A stretch of DNA of 64,000 bases from Cohnella panacarvi Gsoil 349 (GTDB taxonomy: Bacteria > Bacillota > Bacilli > Paenibacillales > Paenibacillaceae): positions 3,952,338 to 4,016,337 of the forward strand of contig NZ_KI911563.1 in NCBI RefSeq assembly GCF_000515335.1. The letters are read 5' to 3'. Below the pieces are notes generated by a model that made no database searches, had not been told where the DNA came from, and saw only the letters and a program-made list of their open reading frames with translations. Made by a program: the position numbers and the translations under genes. This document shows positions 8,059 to 16,544 of this stretch, in pieces; positions within the stretch are counted from its first letter, which is position 1, and every line of letters begins with the position of its first letter.

Positions 8059-9030
8059 TTAAGGAAGGACGCTGCGCAGAACGGTCATATTGCCGTTCAG
8101 GGAATACCGTCCAAGGTTAGCGGGGATCAGGAAACAGTCCCCGGCTCTCGCGTCGACGACGCCGTTGGCCCAGTCGATGCTGCCCGAGCCCTCGCACACG
8201 ATCACGATGACGAAGCTGTCGCCGTGCGTGGTTTGCGACCATTCGCCCGCTACGATGCCTTTGTCGGTGACGAAGTACGGAGAGGAGGCAAGCGTCAGCC
8301 ATTCTCCGGGTTTAGCCGCGTCGGTCGACATGCGGGACGCGCCCGCGCCGTCGTAGGCGATGACGTTAAGCGAATCTTCGATGTGAAGCTCGCGCATTCG
8401 GCCGTCTAAGCCCGGGCGATTGTAATCGTGCAAGCGGTAAGTCGTATCCGAATTTTGTTGGATTTCCGCCACGACTACGCCCGCGCACAAGGCATGGACG
8501 GTGCCTGCGGGAATATAGAACGCGTCGCCTGCTTTAACGGATACTTCCTGCAAGCAGTCCGCGATGCGGCCTTCGTCGATTGCCGCGGCCAGCTTGGCAC
8601 GGTCGACTCCCGGCGTAAGACCGTATATGATGGTCGCGCCCGGCTTAGCATCAAGCACGTACCACATTTCGGTTTTGCCCAGCTCGCCTTCCGGCAGGCG
8701 GTCGTAATGATCGTTCGGGTGCACTTGTACCGATAGATCGTCGTTGCAATCGAGCAGCTTGATAAGCAGCGGAAACCGTCCGTTGCCGGTCGCGCCCTTC
8801 GCGCCGAACCACGCCGCCCCCGCGAGCTCGCGAATCTCGTCCAAGCCTTTGCCGGCCAGCGCCCCGTTCGCGACGTGCGAGACGCCGTTCGGATGATCGG
8901 CGATCATCCAGCCTTCCCCGATGGCGCCTTGAGGCACTTCGAATCCGAAGCGCTCGAGCGCGCGGCCTCCCCAAACTCTCTCTTTGAATTCCGGTTTAAA
9001 ATGAAGCGGATAAGGCTGAAGATCAGACAT
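8059..9030 (-). CDS. manA: Mannose-6-phosphate isomerase, class I
   Basis: 323 residues, the short firmicute form. Zinc-site and active-site motifs are visible: VQVHPNDHYDRLPEGELGKT, EMWYVLDAKPGA, and YIPAGTVHALCAGVVVAEIQ followed by YRLHDYNR. It interconverts mannose-6-phosphate and fructose-6-phosphate in the cytoplasm, feeding mannose into glycolysis or GDP-mannose synthesis. The start follows a GAGGGGG site and lies 3 bases after the VOC gene stop, so they share a transcript. Confidence 0.94.
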   Translation of the reverse strand: MSDLQPYPLHFKPEFKERVWGGRALERFGFEVPQGAIGEGWMIADHPNGVSHVANGALAGKGLDEIRELAGAAWFGAKGATGNGRFPLLIKLLDCNDDLSVQVHPNDHYDRLPEGELGKTEMWYVLDAKPGATIIYGLTPGVDRAKLAAAIDEGRIADCLQEVSVKAGDAFYIPAGTVHALCAGVVVAEIQQNSDTTYRLHDYNRPGLDGRMRELHIEDSLNVIAYDGAGASRMSTDAAKPGEWLTLASSPYFVTDKGIVAGEWSQTTHGDSFVIVIVCEGSGSIDWANGVVDARAGDCFLIPANLGRYSLNGNMTVLRSVLP

Positions 9031-9033
9031 GAG

Positions 9034-9432
9034 CTAGCGGCCCCCTCGGGTAGATTCGAAAAACTCCAACGCTTCTCCGTCCGGTCCGTTAAAGAAAAAG
9101 TAACGGCTTTCGTTCGGCAGCGTCGTGATGCGCTCGTCCAATCCGTCAACGTTAAGCGAACGAATGCGAGCGAACTCCCCGTCGAGATCGTCGACGTTGA
9201 ACGCGACGTGATGGACGCGGCCTTCGCGGGTCAGACTGCCGGTATAGCCTTCGATCAGCTCGACTTCGGTATCGCGCGACCCGGGGAAAGCAAGGAACGC
9301 GAGCCGAATGACGCCGTTCGTATGCAGCATGGTCTCCAAGTAAGTCAGGCCGACGACTTTCTCGTAAAATTCGATCGAACGTTCCAATGAGCTTACCATA
9401 ATGCCGACGTGCTCGATTTTGCGGACAGCCAT
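9034..9432 (-). CDS. VOC (glyoxalase/bleomycin-resistance) family protein
   Basis: 132 residues with the paired beta-alpha-beta-beta-beta modules of the vicinal oxygen chelate fold. Metal-ligand positions are visible as KIEHVGIMV, EVELIEGY, VHHVAFNV and the final Glu in GPDGEALEFFE, which resembles glyoxalase I and methylmalonyl-CoA epimerase. The exact substrate is unclear. It is packed between ytqB and manA with 12 and 3 base gaps. Confidence 0.85.
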   Translation of the reverse strand: MAVRKIEHVGIMVSSLERSIEFYEKVVGLTYLETMLHTNGVIRLAFLAFPGSRDTEVELIEGYTGSLTREGRVHHVAFNVDDLDGEFARIRSLNVDGLDERITTLPNESRYFFFNGPDGEALEFFESTRGGR

Positions 9433-9444
9433 AGTAGATTCCTC

Positions 9445-10032
9445 CTATTTCTTAACGATGGCGATCAAATAAGGCGAAGCATTCTTCTGCGGAAAACGAT
9501 AGACGACGCACTGGGCGATCATTGGCGGGATCGTCGACGCCCATTGTTCGACCGCAGAGGCTTCCGCGTCGCCGCCCTCGTGGCCCGGATAGACGACGAT
9601 CGTCAGCAAGCCGCCGCCGCGCAGCAGCATTAGTGCGGACACTAGCGCGATCAAGGTCGTATCGGTTTTCGTCGTAAGCCGCCGATCCGCTCCGGGCAAG
9701 TAACCGAGGTTAAACATGATCGCAGCGATTCGGCCGTGATACTCGGAAGGGACGAGGGTATTCATCTCTTCGTGCCCGGCCAGCAGCAACTCGACCCGCG
9801 CCAGTCGTTCGCCGGCCGAGGCCGCGTTCGCCAGCCGCGCGCGCGTCCTCTCTAGAGCGGCGGCTTGGACGTCGAAGGCGAATACGGCGCCTCGAGGTCC
9901 CGACAGCTTCGCGAGGAACAGCGTGTCAACGCCGTTCCCCGTCGTCGCGTCGATCACGGGTTCGCCGCCCTGTACCCGTTCCGTAACGTAACGCTGAGCT
10001 TGGCTTAAGACGGAGAGGAAACCTGCGCTCAT
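9445..10032 (-). CDS. ytqB: tRNA wobble-uridine methyltransferase MnmM (YtqB)
   Basis: 195 residues; class I SAM-dependent methyltransferase with VIDATTGNGVDTLFLA (motif I) and IMFNLGYLPGADRR (motif IV with N-L-G-Y). B. subtilis YtqB (MnmM) methylates 5-aminomethyl-2-thiouridine at position 34 of tRNA. The start at 10032 forms an ATGA overlap with the ytqA stop, which argues against the longer upstream frame. It is co-translated with ytqA, whose product supplies the preceding modification step. Confidence 0.87.
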   Translation of the reverse strand: MSAGFLSVLSQAQRYVTERVQGGEPVIDATTGNGVDTLFLAKLSGPRGAVFAFDVQAAALERTRARLANAASAGERLARVELLLAGHEEMNTLVPSEYHGRIAAIMFNLGYLPGADRRLTTKTDTTLIALVSALMLLRGGGLLTIVVYPGHEGGDAEASAVEQWASTIPPMIAQCVVYRFPQKNASPYLIAIVKK

Positions 10033-11021
10033 ACGGTATCGCCCGCTACGACCGGTTCGGAGGAGCGGGCGCCCCATAATTTTCCTTGCCAGCTGTTTCT
10101 GCGGACGAGCTCGGCGTCAATCGCGTTGAGCACTTCCCATTTGCGCAAGCTCCACATCGGCCCGATAAGCAAATCTCTAGGCGCGTCGCCCGTCAACCGG
10201 TGAACGATCATGTCCGGAGGCAGCATCTCCAGCGAGTCGACGACGAGCTTTACGTACTCGTCCTGCTCGAGGAACCGCAGCAGGCCCGCGTTCCATTGGC
10301 GTACCATCGGCGTTTTGCGCATCAGATGGAGCAGGTGGATTTTGATCCCTTGCACGTCCATGCCCGCCACCGCTTGCACCGTCTCGAGCATCATCTCGCG
10401 CGTCTCGCCCGGCAAACCGTGAATGATATGCGCGCATACCCGAATGCCCCGTTCTCTAAGCCGGCGCACCGCGTCGCGGAAGCATTCCGTATCATGGGCC
10501 CGGTTGATCAGCTCGGAGGTCGATTCATGAACGGTCTGCAAGCCCATCTCGATCCATAGATAGGTCCGTTCATTGAGCTCGGCCAAGTAATCGACGACAT
10601 CGTCGGGCAGGCAATCCGGGCGGGTCGCGATGGACAAGCCGACGACGCCGGGCTGCTCCAGGATGACTTCGTAATATTCGCGAAGCGTCTCCACCGGCGC
10701 GTAGGTGTTCGTATAGGCTTGAAAGTAGCCGATGTACTTCGCCTCCGGCCATTTCAGGTGCTGGCGGTCGCGTATGTTATTGAACTGCGTGACCAGGTCG
10801 TCGCGCCTGCTGCCCGCGAAGTCTCCGGAGCCGCGCGTAGAGCAGAACGTACAGCCGCCCGCAGCGATCGTACCGTCCCGGTTCGGGCAAGTGAATCCGG
10901 CGTCGAGCATGACTTTGAACACCTTGGCGCCGAACGCCTCGCGCATTTCGTAATTCCATGTATGAAACCGCTTGTCTCCCCAGAGCAGCGGCGATCGAGT
11001 GTCGATCCGATGGGTTGCCAT
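10029..11021 (-). CDS. ytqA: Radical SAM protein YtqA (TIGR01212 type; tRNA modification, MnmL)
   Basis: 330 residues. The iron-sulfur cluster cysteines are in TCPNRDGTIAAGGCTFC (C-x11-C-x2-C), the unusual spacing of the TIGR01212 family. Other conserved stretches are IATRPDCLPDDV, EMGLQTVHE and AHIIHGLPGET. In B. subtilis the ytqA product has been linked to conversion of carboxymethylaminomethyl-uridine to aminomethyl-uridine at the tRNA wobble position before YtqB acts. The gene overlaps ytqB by 4 bases and heads the minus-strand operon. Confidence 0.87.
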   Translation of the reverse strand: MATHRIDTRSPLLWGDKRFHTWNYEMREAFGAKVFKVMLDAGFTCPNRDGTIAAGGCTFCSTRGSGDFAGSRRDDLVTQFNNIRDRQHLKWPEAKYIGYFQAYTNTYAPVETLREYYEVILEQPGVVGLSIATRPDCLPDDVVDYLAELNERTYLWIEMGLQTVHESTSELINRAHDTECFRDAVRRLRERGIRVCAHIIHGLPGETREMMLETVQAVAGMDVQGIKIHLLHLMRKTPMVRQWNAGLLRFLEQDEYVKLVVDSLEMLPPDMIVHRLTGDAPRDLLIGPMWSLRKWEVLNAIDAELVRRNSWQGKLWGARSSEPVVAGDTV

Positions 11022-11399
11022 GTTGCATCCGTCCTTATCCGTCCGGCGTTGTCCGTATCGGATTCAGCCGTTGGTCGGTATTAATTGTAGCGAAAATAAG
11101 GAGAAATTGCGAGAGAGCTTCACACGAGCGCATCGTCCCCCCCGGAACCCGACATTCGATCCGTTCCATTACAACGATCGGTTAACGACGTTACGATCCC
11201 GAATCAACATGGAAAAAAGGGCGAATGTGAACGCTTTCCTTCTTGAAAAACCTAACATGATGTGTTATATTGAAATTGCGCCGAATCAACGAAAAAACCT
11301 AACATTAGCAACATTTTTCGCAGCCGATTTCATACCAATTCTACACCTGAGAGCAGACTGGGCAGAACGATCTATTTACGAATTGGAGAGGTGATCAGA

Positions 11400-11588
11400 A
11401 TGAGTACGGTCGTACGCATTCCACACGGGGACGATACCCTGAAGGTAGAGCTGACGTTGAAGGAAGTCATGGCCCTGTCGGGAATCAAATTCCACGGCAA
11501 CCCGATGATCGAAGTGTCGGCGAAGAAGAAGCTGCAGGAAGCGCTCGAAGATCATTACGAAATCGATGACCATCACCATGTGAACTAG
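11400..11588 (+). CDS. Small acidic-tailed hypothetical protein
   Basis: 62 residues starting MSTVVRIPHGDD and ending DHHHVN. GGAGAGGTGATCAGA precedes the ATG at 11400, so this start is preferred to the GTG at 11391. No known domain is recognised; the His-rich tail (DDHHHVN) might bind metal. It is a single-gene unit with its own terminator. Two copies of AAAACCTAACAT lie in its upstream region (about 11247 and 11296). Confidence 0.7.
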   Translation: MSTVVRIPHGDDTLKVELTLKEVMALSGIKFHGNPMIEVSAKKKLQEALEDHYEIDDHHHVN

Positions 11589-11592
11589 TATC

Positions 11593-11627
11593 GAAGCCGG
11601 GTCCCGCATACGGGATTCCGGCTTTTT
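11593..11627 (+). terminator. Terminator after the small hypothetical gene
   Basis: AAGCCGG pairs with CCGGCTT, with an inner TCCCG/CGGGA stem, followed by a T-rich stretch. Confidence 0.85.
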
Positions 11628-11720
11628 ATTTTACAAGGCACCGATGAATATCGGAGTCGGGTTTCGTCTATATAGGCGAAGGACAAATAACGATTCAACG
11701 AAAAAGACGAGGTGATCGAG

Positions 11721-12125
11721 ATGGCCTTGAAGTCCACGACCGCTTGCGTAAACTTGCATGTAGAAAATGTAGAACAATCGATGGCGTTTTTCGCCGAAAT
11801 CGGATTTGAGTTCGACTTCGCGGATAAGGAGAAGGCGGCGCGCTTCGTGATCGGCGACAACATGCTTGCCATGCTGCTCGCGGATGATTATTTTAAGTTG
11901 ATTACGAAAAAGGAACCCGTCGACACCGATCAATATGCTCAGATGACGATCGCGTTGGCGTTCGAGAGCCGGGACAAAGTGGATGAGACGGTTAACAAGG
12001 CGGTCTCCCTGGGCGGAAAATCGCTAGGCGAACCGGAGGATTACGGATTCATGTATCAATGGGCTTTCCAGGACCTGGACGGGCATATTTGGGCAATCAG
12101 CCACATGAACAGGGACGCGATTTGA
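11721..12125 (+). CDS. VOC family protein (glyoxalase superfamily, YjdN/PhnB-like lineage)
   Basis: 134 residues. The N-terminal module begins TTACVNLHVENVEQSMAFFAEIGF and the C-terminal module ends QDLDGHIWAISHMN. The first metal-ligand positions of glyoxalase I are not conserved, so it may be a binding protein rather than a glyoxalase. The ATG at 11721 follows GAGGTGATCGAG; the frame extends slightly further upstream without support. It appears monocistronic. Confidence 0.8.
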   Translation: MALKSTTACVNLHVENVEQSMAFFAEIGFEFDFADKEKAARFVIGDNMLAMLLADDYFKLITKKEPVDTDQYAQMTIALAFESRDKVDETVNKAVSLGGKSLGEPEDYGFMYQWAFQDLDGHIWAISHMNRDAI

Positions 12126-12139
12126 AGATCAGGGGTAAC

Positions 12140-12330
12140 TAATGGAACTTAACTGCCGACTACTGCCTCAACTGCATGGAGTACAGTTCGTTATCGCAAT
12201 ATCGTCATTTTTCTACTGAATAAATGCATTGAATACACCTCACACTCGCCGAAACCGTCAGAACTTTCATTTTCTACCCAACCGACTGCATTTCGTACCG
12301 TTTACAGGCCAAGGCGTATCCCACGATTGG
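12140..12330. repeat. Copy of a dispersed intergenic repeat
   Basis: Contains CAACTGCATGGAGTACAGTT (an imperfect hairpin), TTTTTCTACTGAATAAATGC and TGAATACACCT, which recur in modified form at 27741-28070 and 51520-51650. No gene is seen in the 400-bp gap 12126-12527 apart from this repeat, a terminator and the GntR promoter. Confidence 0.65.
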
Positions 12331-12405
12331 AATACCTGCCATTCATGCAGTTCGTATCAAGCGTTGACGCAGCGTTGGCCTAATTGATATGGATCCGTAC
12401 ACGTA

Positions 12406-12451
12406 GAGGTTGTCCCTCGGTCGAATCGGCCTTGGGGACAGCCTCTTTTAT
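12406..12451 (+). terminator. Terminator upstream of the GntR operon
   Basis: A 12-bp stem with two G-U pairs (12406-12417 with 12434-12445), ending in TTTTATT. Confidence 0.8.
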
Positions 12452-12456
12452 TCGTG

Positions 12457-12505
12457 TTGACTTTTTGCTTCATTGGTTATATAGTTAGTTACATGAGTAA
12501 CTAAC
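12457..12505 (+). promoter_or_regulatory. Promoter and palindromic operator of the GntR-ABC operon
   Basis: TTGACT (12457-12462) and TATAGT (12480-12485) are 17 bases apart. A perfect 9-bp palindrome GTTAGTTAC-ATGA-GTAACTAAC (12484-12505) begins at the end of the -10 box and covers the expected start point, as expected for a repressor site of the GntR protein encoded just downstream. Confidence 0.8.
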
Positions 12506-12527
12506 CGACTAACGTGGTGGTGGGACA

Positions 12528-12902
12528 ATGAGTTTACAAATGGACGACAGCCGCCCGATCTTCGTACAAATCGCCGAACGCATCGAGAACGACATTATTG
12601 ACGGCGCGATGCCCGAGGAGTCGCAAGTGCCGTCGACGAATCAATTCGCGGCCTTCTATCAGATTAATCCGGCAACGGCGGCGAAAGGCGTAAATCTGCT
12701 CGTGGATCTAGGCATTCTTTACAAGAGGAGAGGGATCGGCATGTTCGTGGCAACGGGTGCGAAAGCTCGGCTCATGGAGCAACGCAAGGAGCATTTTTTC
12801 GAACAGTACGTCGTAACGATGATTAGCGAAGCGAAGAAACTCGGCATTACGGTAGATCAACTGACGGATATGATCCGCAGAGGGGAGAGTCGCCATGAAT
12901 AA
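12528..12902 (+). CDS. GntR family regulator (YtrA/YhcF type)
   Basis: 124 residues. The winged-helix DNA-binding domain spans ~10-80 (PIFVQIAERIENDIIDGAM, VPSTNQFAAFYQINPATAAKGVNLL, YKRRGIGMFV). The short C-terminal tail of ~45 residues is helical and lacks the FadR/HutC effector domain, as in YtrA-type repressors of ABC operons. It is the first gene of the operon and overlaps the ATPase gene by 8 bases. It probably represses its own promoter through the 9-bp palindrome upstream. Confidence 0.92.
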   Translation: MSLQMDDSRPIFVQIAERIENDIIDGAMPEESQVPSTNQFAAFYQINPATAAKGVNLLVDLGILYKRRGIGMFVATGAKARLMEQRKEHFFEQYVVTMISEAKKLGITVDQLTDMIRRGESRHE

Positions 12903-13791
12903 GGTCGTCGAAATTAACGGACTAACGAAGAAGTACAAGGATCAGATCGCCGTCAACAACGTCAGCTTCATGCTCGAAGCGAATAAAATATACGGACTGC
13001 TCGGACGTAACGGCGCCGGTAAAACGACCATTATGCATATGATAACGGCGCAGGCGTTCCCGACGAGCGGGGAACTGAAAGTGTTCGGCGAGAATCCTTA
13101 CGAGAACAACCGGGTATTAACGCAGCTCTGCTTTATTAAGGAAAGCCAAAAGTATCCGGATAATTACCGCGTCATCGACGTGCTGGACGTCTCGTCTACC
13201 TTTTTCCCGAATTGGGATCGCGAGTTCGCCTTTGCCCTGATCGAGGACTTCCGGTTGCCGCTGAAGCGCAGGGTTAAGAAGCTGTCCAGAGGCATGCTGT
13301 CCGCCGTCGGCATTATCGTCGGACTGGCGAGCCGGGCGCCGGTTACGATTTTCGACGAACCTTATCTTGGACTAGACGCGGTCGCGCGCGGTTTGTTCTA
13401 TGACCGTCTGCTCGATGATTATGCGGAGAATCCGCGCACGATCGTGCTATCCACGCACCTGATCGATGAAGTCAGCAAGCTGCTGGAGCACGTCATCGTT
13501 ATCAATAGCGGCGAGGTGATCTTGAACGAAGACGCGGAAGAGCTCCGCGGGCAAGCGTCCACGGTCGTCGGCGCGGCGGCGAAAGCCGAGGCGTTCGCAA
13601 TGGGCCGGACGATCATCCATCGCGAATCGATGGGGGGGCTGGCGTCCGTTACGTTCATGGGTCGGCTGGACGCCGAGGATCGGAGGCAAGCGGAGGAACT
13701 CGGGCTGGAGATCGCTCCGGTATCGTTGCAACAGCTTGTCGTCCACTTGACGAAAAGCAATCACAAGAATAAGGAGGCGGTATCCCTATGA
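12895..13791 (+). CDS. ABC transporter ATP-binding protein (YtrB type)
   Basis: 298 residues. Walker A GLLGRNGAGKTT is near residue 36, the signature is the degenerate LSRGMLSAVGI (Gln replaced by Met), Walker B is VTIFDEPYLGLD and the switch His is in STHL. The cytoplasmic ATPase would power the integral membrane partner encoded next. Together with the GntR repressor this looks like the YtrA- or YhcF-type operons induced by cell-envelope stress; the substrate is unknown. Confidence 0.92.
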   Translation: MNKVVEINGLTKKYKDQIAVNNVSFMLEANKIYGLLGRNGAGKTTIMHMITAQAFPTSGELKVFGENPYENNRVLTQLCFIKESQKYPDNYRVIDVLDVSSTFFPNWDREFAFALIEDFRLPLKRRVKKLSRGMLSAVGIIVGLASRAPVTIFDEPYLGLDAVARGLFYDRLLDDYAENPRTIVLSTHLIDEVSKLLEHVIVINSGEVILNEDAEELRGQASTVVGAAAKAEAFAMGRTIIHRESMGGLASVTFMGRLDAEDRRQAEELGLEIAPVSLQQLVVHLTKSNHKNKEAVSL

Positions 13792-14471
13792 ATAGAATAC
13801 GGAGCGTCGTCCACATGCATATGAAAGACCGGTTGGGCTGGTTTATTTTGCCGTGGGTGATTCTCGGGAGCAGTTTCGTCGTCAATCTGGGTATCGCGGC
13901 TTACGCCGAAGAGACGATCACGACGGGAGGCTTGGCATCGATCTACATCTATATGCTTGTTGGAGGCATTGTCAGCTTGGTACAGACGTACCCTTTCGCG
14001 GTCGGTTTTACGATGAGGCGCAAAGATTACGTGATCGGCACGCTCGCGACGATGGCAGGGTTCAGCGCATACTCCGCCATCGTGCTCATGCTGCTGGGCG
14101 CGATCGAGAAGGAAACCGGCTGGGGCGTGGATCTGAACTTCTTTCATCTCGGATATTTGAGCGAAGGCAATCTATTGGCGCAATGGTGGGTACATTTCGG
14201 AATCATGCTGAACATGCTGGTCGGAGGTTTTCTCATTTCGAGCATTCATCGTAAATTCGGGAAGAACGGCATGTTCGCCTTTTTCATCGGCATATCGTTG
14301 ATCTTGTCCGTCGTCATCTTCCTCGTGAGCACGAACGACGGATGGGACGCCATCGGACGTTGGCTGAGAGACAATCCGCCTACCGCTGCCGAATTATCGA
14401 CGTATTTATTCCCGTTAACCGTTATCTTCGGTTTCGCTTCGCATCTGCTTTTGAGAAAAGCGGCAGTCTAA
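13788..14471 (+). CDS. ABC-2-like membrane subunit
   Basis: 227 residues with about six hydrophobic helices (residues ~18-40, 50-75, 88-108, 140-160, 168-185, 200-220). It overlaps the ATPase gene by 4 bases (ATGA), so it is the permease partner of that ATPase. No solute-binding protein is present, which fits an exporter or a sensing/detoxification module. Confidence 0.82.
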   Translation: MNRIRSVVHMHMKDRLGWFILPWVILGSSFVVNLGIAAYAEETITTGGLASIYIYMLVGGIVSLVQTYPFAVGFTMRRKDYVIGTLATMAGFSAYSAIVLMLLGAIEKETGWGVDLNFFHLGYLSEGNLLAQWWVHFGIMLNMLVGGFLISSIHRKFGKNGMFAFFIGISLILSVVIFLVSTNDGWDAIGRWLRDNPPTAAELSTYLFPLTVIFGFASHLLLRKAAV

Positions 14472-14542
14472 GTTGCCGTTCCCGGGTTCGCTACACTTTC
14501 CCGTACATTCATGCTACACTTTGATTTGATATAGGGGTAACA

Positions 14543-15205
14543 ATGGAGACGGGAGCGAAGACGGGAATGATCGAACGTTCGCATTGGCGGCGCGCTTCAA
14601 CTTGGGCAGTCTTATCGGCCGCCATGTTCATTTACGTATGCGTCATCGTGCTTGCGGGTAAAGCGGGCTATATCGATGACAATCTTATCCGGATCGTTCA
14701 AGGCTGGGAATCTCCCGGTCTAACGGACCTGATGGAGACGTTCACTTGGCTTGGATCTACGAATGTCGCTATCATTATCGCTTTGGTCGCAATCGTGGTG
14801 CTGGCCGTATTGTTGAAACATCGAATGGAACTGGTGCTGTTCGTCCTCGTCGTGGGGCTTGCTCCGTTATTGAATAGGCTGATTAAGAGCATATTCGAGC
14901 GCGAGCGCCCGACCCTTCATCGGCTGATCGAGGAGGTAGGCTATAGCTTCCCGAGCGGGCACAGCATGTCGGCCTTCACGGTGTACGGCATTCTGGTTTA
15001 CTTGCTGTGGCGGCATGTGCCGAGCGCGTGGGGAAGAGCGCTTATGATCGTAATCGGGTTGGCGTTGACTTTATTCATCGGCATCAGCCGCATTTACTTG
15101 GGCGTACATTACCCAAGCGACGTCATCGGCGGTTATTTGCTGAGCGGGGCGTGGATCGGGCTTTCGATCGAAGTGTTCGAGCGAACGGTCCGACGCAAAG
15201 GTTAG
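14543..15205 (+). CDS. PAP2-family membrane phosphatase
   Basis: 220 residues, about six transmembrane helices. The three catalytic motifs are intact: KSIFERERP, SFPSGHSMSA and SRIYLGVHYPSDVIGG. Family members dephosphorylate lipid pyrophosphates such as undecaprenyl pyrophosphate or phosphatidylglycerol phosphate at the membrane surface. It lies 72 bases after the ABC operon. Two direct GCTACACTT copies (about 14489 and 14513) lie in front of the gene. It is a full-length relative of the decayed gene at 16133. Confidence 0.9.
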   Translation: METGAKTGMIERSHWRRASTWAVLSAAMFIYVCVIVLAGKAGYIDDNLIRIVQGWESPGLTDLMETFTWLGSTNVAIIIALVAIVVLAVLLKHRMELVLFVLVVGLAPLLNRLIKSIFERERPTLHRLIEEVGYSFPSGHSMSAFTVYGILVYLLWRHVPSAWGRALMIVIGLALTLFIGISRIYLGVHYPSDVIGGYLLSGAWIGLSIEVFERTVRRKG

Positions 15206-15232
15206 GATTCGACTTCGGGAGGAAATCAGGCA

Positions 15233-16009
15233 ATGGCAATGCGTTTGCGCGGGAGAAAAAATATCCGCGAGAGCTTGGAGCAACAACCGGATTTGGTCGT
15301 ACTGGAACCGAATAAGCTCAAAGGACGATGGAGCGAATTTTTCGGGAACGACAATCCGATCTACATCGAGCTTGGCATGGGCAAGGGGCAGTTTATAAGC
15401 CGCCAGGCATTCAACAACCCGAACGTTAATTTTCTGGGCATGGACATATACGATGAACTGCTCAGACGAGGCTGCGAGAAAGCCAGATCGTTGTGGCGGG
15501 CGCAAAAGGGTACCGAGGAAGTGCCTAACTTGGCGCTGATCCGCGGGAACGTCGAAGAGCTGGAGCTTATGTTCGAGACCGGCGAATTGGAACGCATTTA
15601 CTTGAACTTCAGCGATCCGTGGCCGAAAGCGAAGCATGCGCGACGCAGGCTGACGCACCCGAGATTCCTCGACAAATATAAGCAAGCGCTGAACGAGAAG
15701 GGCGAAATCCATTTCAAGACCGATTCGCTTAGCTTGTTCGAATTTTCCTTGAACAGCTTCTCCGCGTCGCTGCTTCAGATGAGGAACATCTCGCTCGATC
15801 TTCATCGGAACGGTCTTCGCGAGGATCTCGTCATGACGGAATACGAGACGAAGTTCTCGAGCCAGGGCATGCCGATTTACCGCTTGGAGGCAGTGATCGG
15901 AGAACGTGTCGTCGCGGAGCACCGCCGGCAGGTCGCGGCCGATCTCGCGCAGCAAGCGCGGCGCCATGAAGCCGCGAAAGCGAGAGAGTCCGCCGAGGAC
16001 GACGAATAA
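15233..16009 (+). CDS. trmB: tRNA (guanine-N7)-methyltransferase
   Basis: 258 residues. MRLRGRKNIRESL at the N terminus, IYIELGMGKGQFI (SAM motif), YLNFSDPWPKAKHARRRLT (the hallmark of TrmB) and HFKTDSLSLFEFSL are all present. It makes m7G46 in tRNA. The last ~35 residues (RRQVAADLAQQARRHEAAKA...) are a charged helical extension beyond the usual B. subtilis length. GGGAGGA precedes the start. It is 27 bases after the PAP2 gene and followed by a terminator. Confidence 0.95.
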   Translation: MAMRLRGRKNIRESLEQQPDLVVLEPNKLKGRWSEFFGNDNPIYIELGMGKGQFISRQAFNNPNVNFLGMDIYDELLRRGCEKARSLWRAQKGTEEVPNLALIRGNVEELELMFETGELERIYLNFSDPWPKAKHARRRLTHPRFLDKYKQALNEKGEIHFKTDSLSLFEFSLNSFSASLLQMRNISLDLHRNGLREDLVMTEYETKFSSQGMPIYRLEAVIGERVVAEHRRQVAADLAQQARRHEAAKARESAEDDE

Positions 16010-16020
16010 GCCAGGATATA

Positions 16021-16051
16021 AAGGCGATCGCCCATTGTGGCGGTCGCCTTT
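16021..16051 (+). terminator. Terminator after trmB
   Basis: 12-bp stem AAGGCGATCGCC / GGCGGTCGCCTT with one G-U pair, a 6-base loop and a short T tail. Confidence 0.75.
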
Positions 16052-16132
16052 GCTATTTCCGCAACCTGTCAGATACCTGCTCGGAGTTAGTCGTCCGACC
16101 CGACTAATTTTCCGTCCCCATCTCATCTCGCA

Positions 16133-16378
16133 TCAAATCCACAAACCAACCAGCATGGCCGTCGAGCTTCCAAGCATCGCTCCGGCTAACGTGTCGCTCG
16201 GATAATGCAATCCGAAGTAGATGCGGGACAGCAGGGAGAACGTCAGGCTGAAGACGGCGCCTCCGATGATCGAGAGGGCGAGGAACAGCCCGTTCAACGC
16301 CGAGCGATGCCAACGAATATTGACGTGCAGGAACAGCGGTCGTTCGGCTTGCTGCAGCAGATGATAGATTCGGCGCAT
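16133..16378 (-). pseudogene. PAP2 phosphatase remnant with a large in-frame internal deletion
   Basis: The 81-residue frame joins a normal N terminus (MRRIYHLLQQAERPLFLHVN...) directly to the last part of a PAP2 protein (SRIYFGLHYPSDTLAGAMLG). The middle, which should hold the KxxxxxxRP and PSGH catalytic motifs and several helices, is missing. It cannot be an active phosphatase. A good GGAGAGGAAC site still precedes the start. It faces away from the decayed glycosyltransferase to its right, a pairing that suggests one former divergent locus. Confidence 0.75.
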
Positions 16379-16544
16379 TGTTCCTCTCCTTTGGCGCTAG
16401 AGTATCTAGACGCTGTAGTCCTATCGCTTCTTCATTGTAAATCTCGATTGTCATGCGAGTATTAACGAGCCTCTTGATACTCCGTTAACGTCCGGTTCTT
16501 ACAATGGAGGTCAATAGGGAAGGCAAAAGGAGAGGAAGCCGTTT

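Noticed and set aside
11100-11399. Reading frames at 10958-11394 upstream of the small gene
   Set aside because: They overlap ytqA in antisense or lack start signals; the stretch looks like a promoter region with two AAAACCTAACAT copies.
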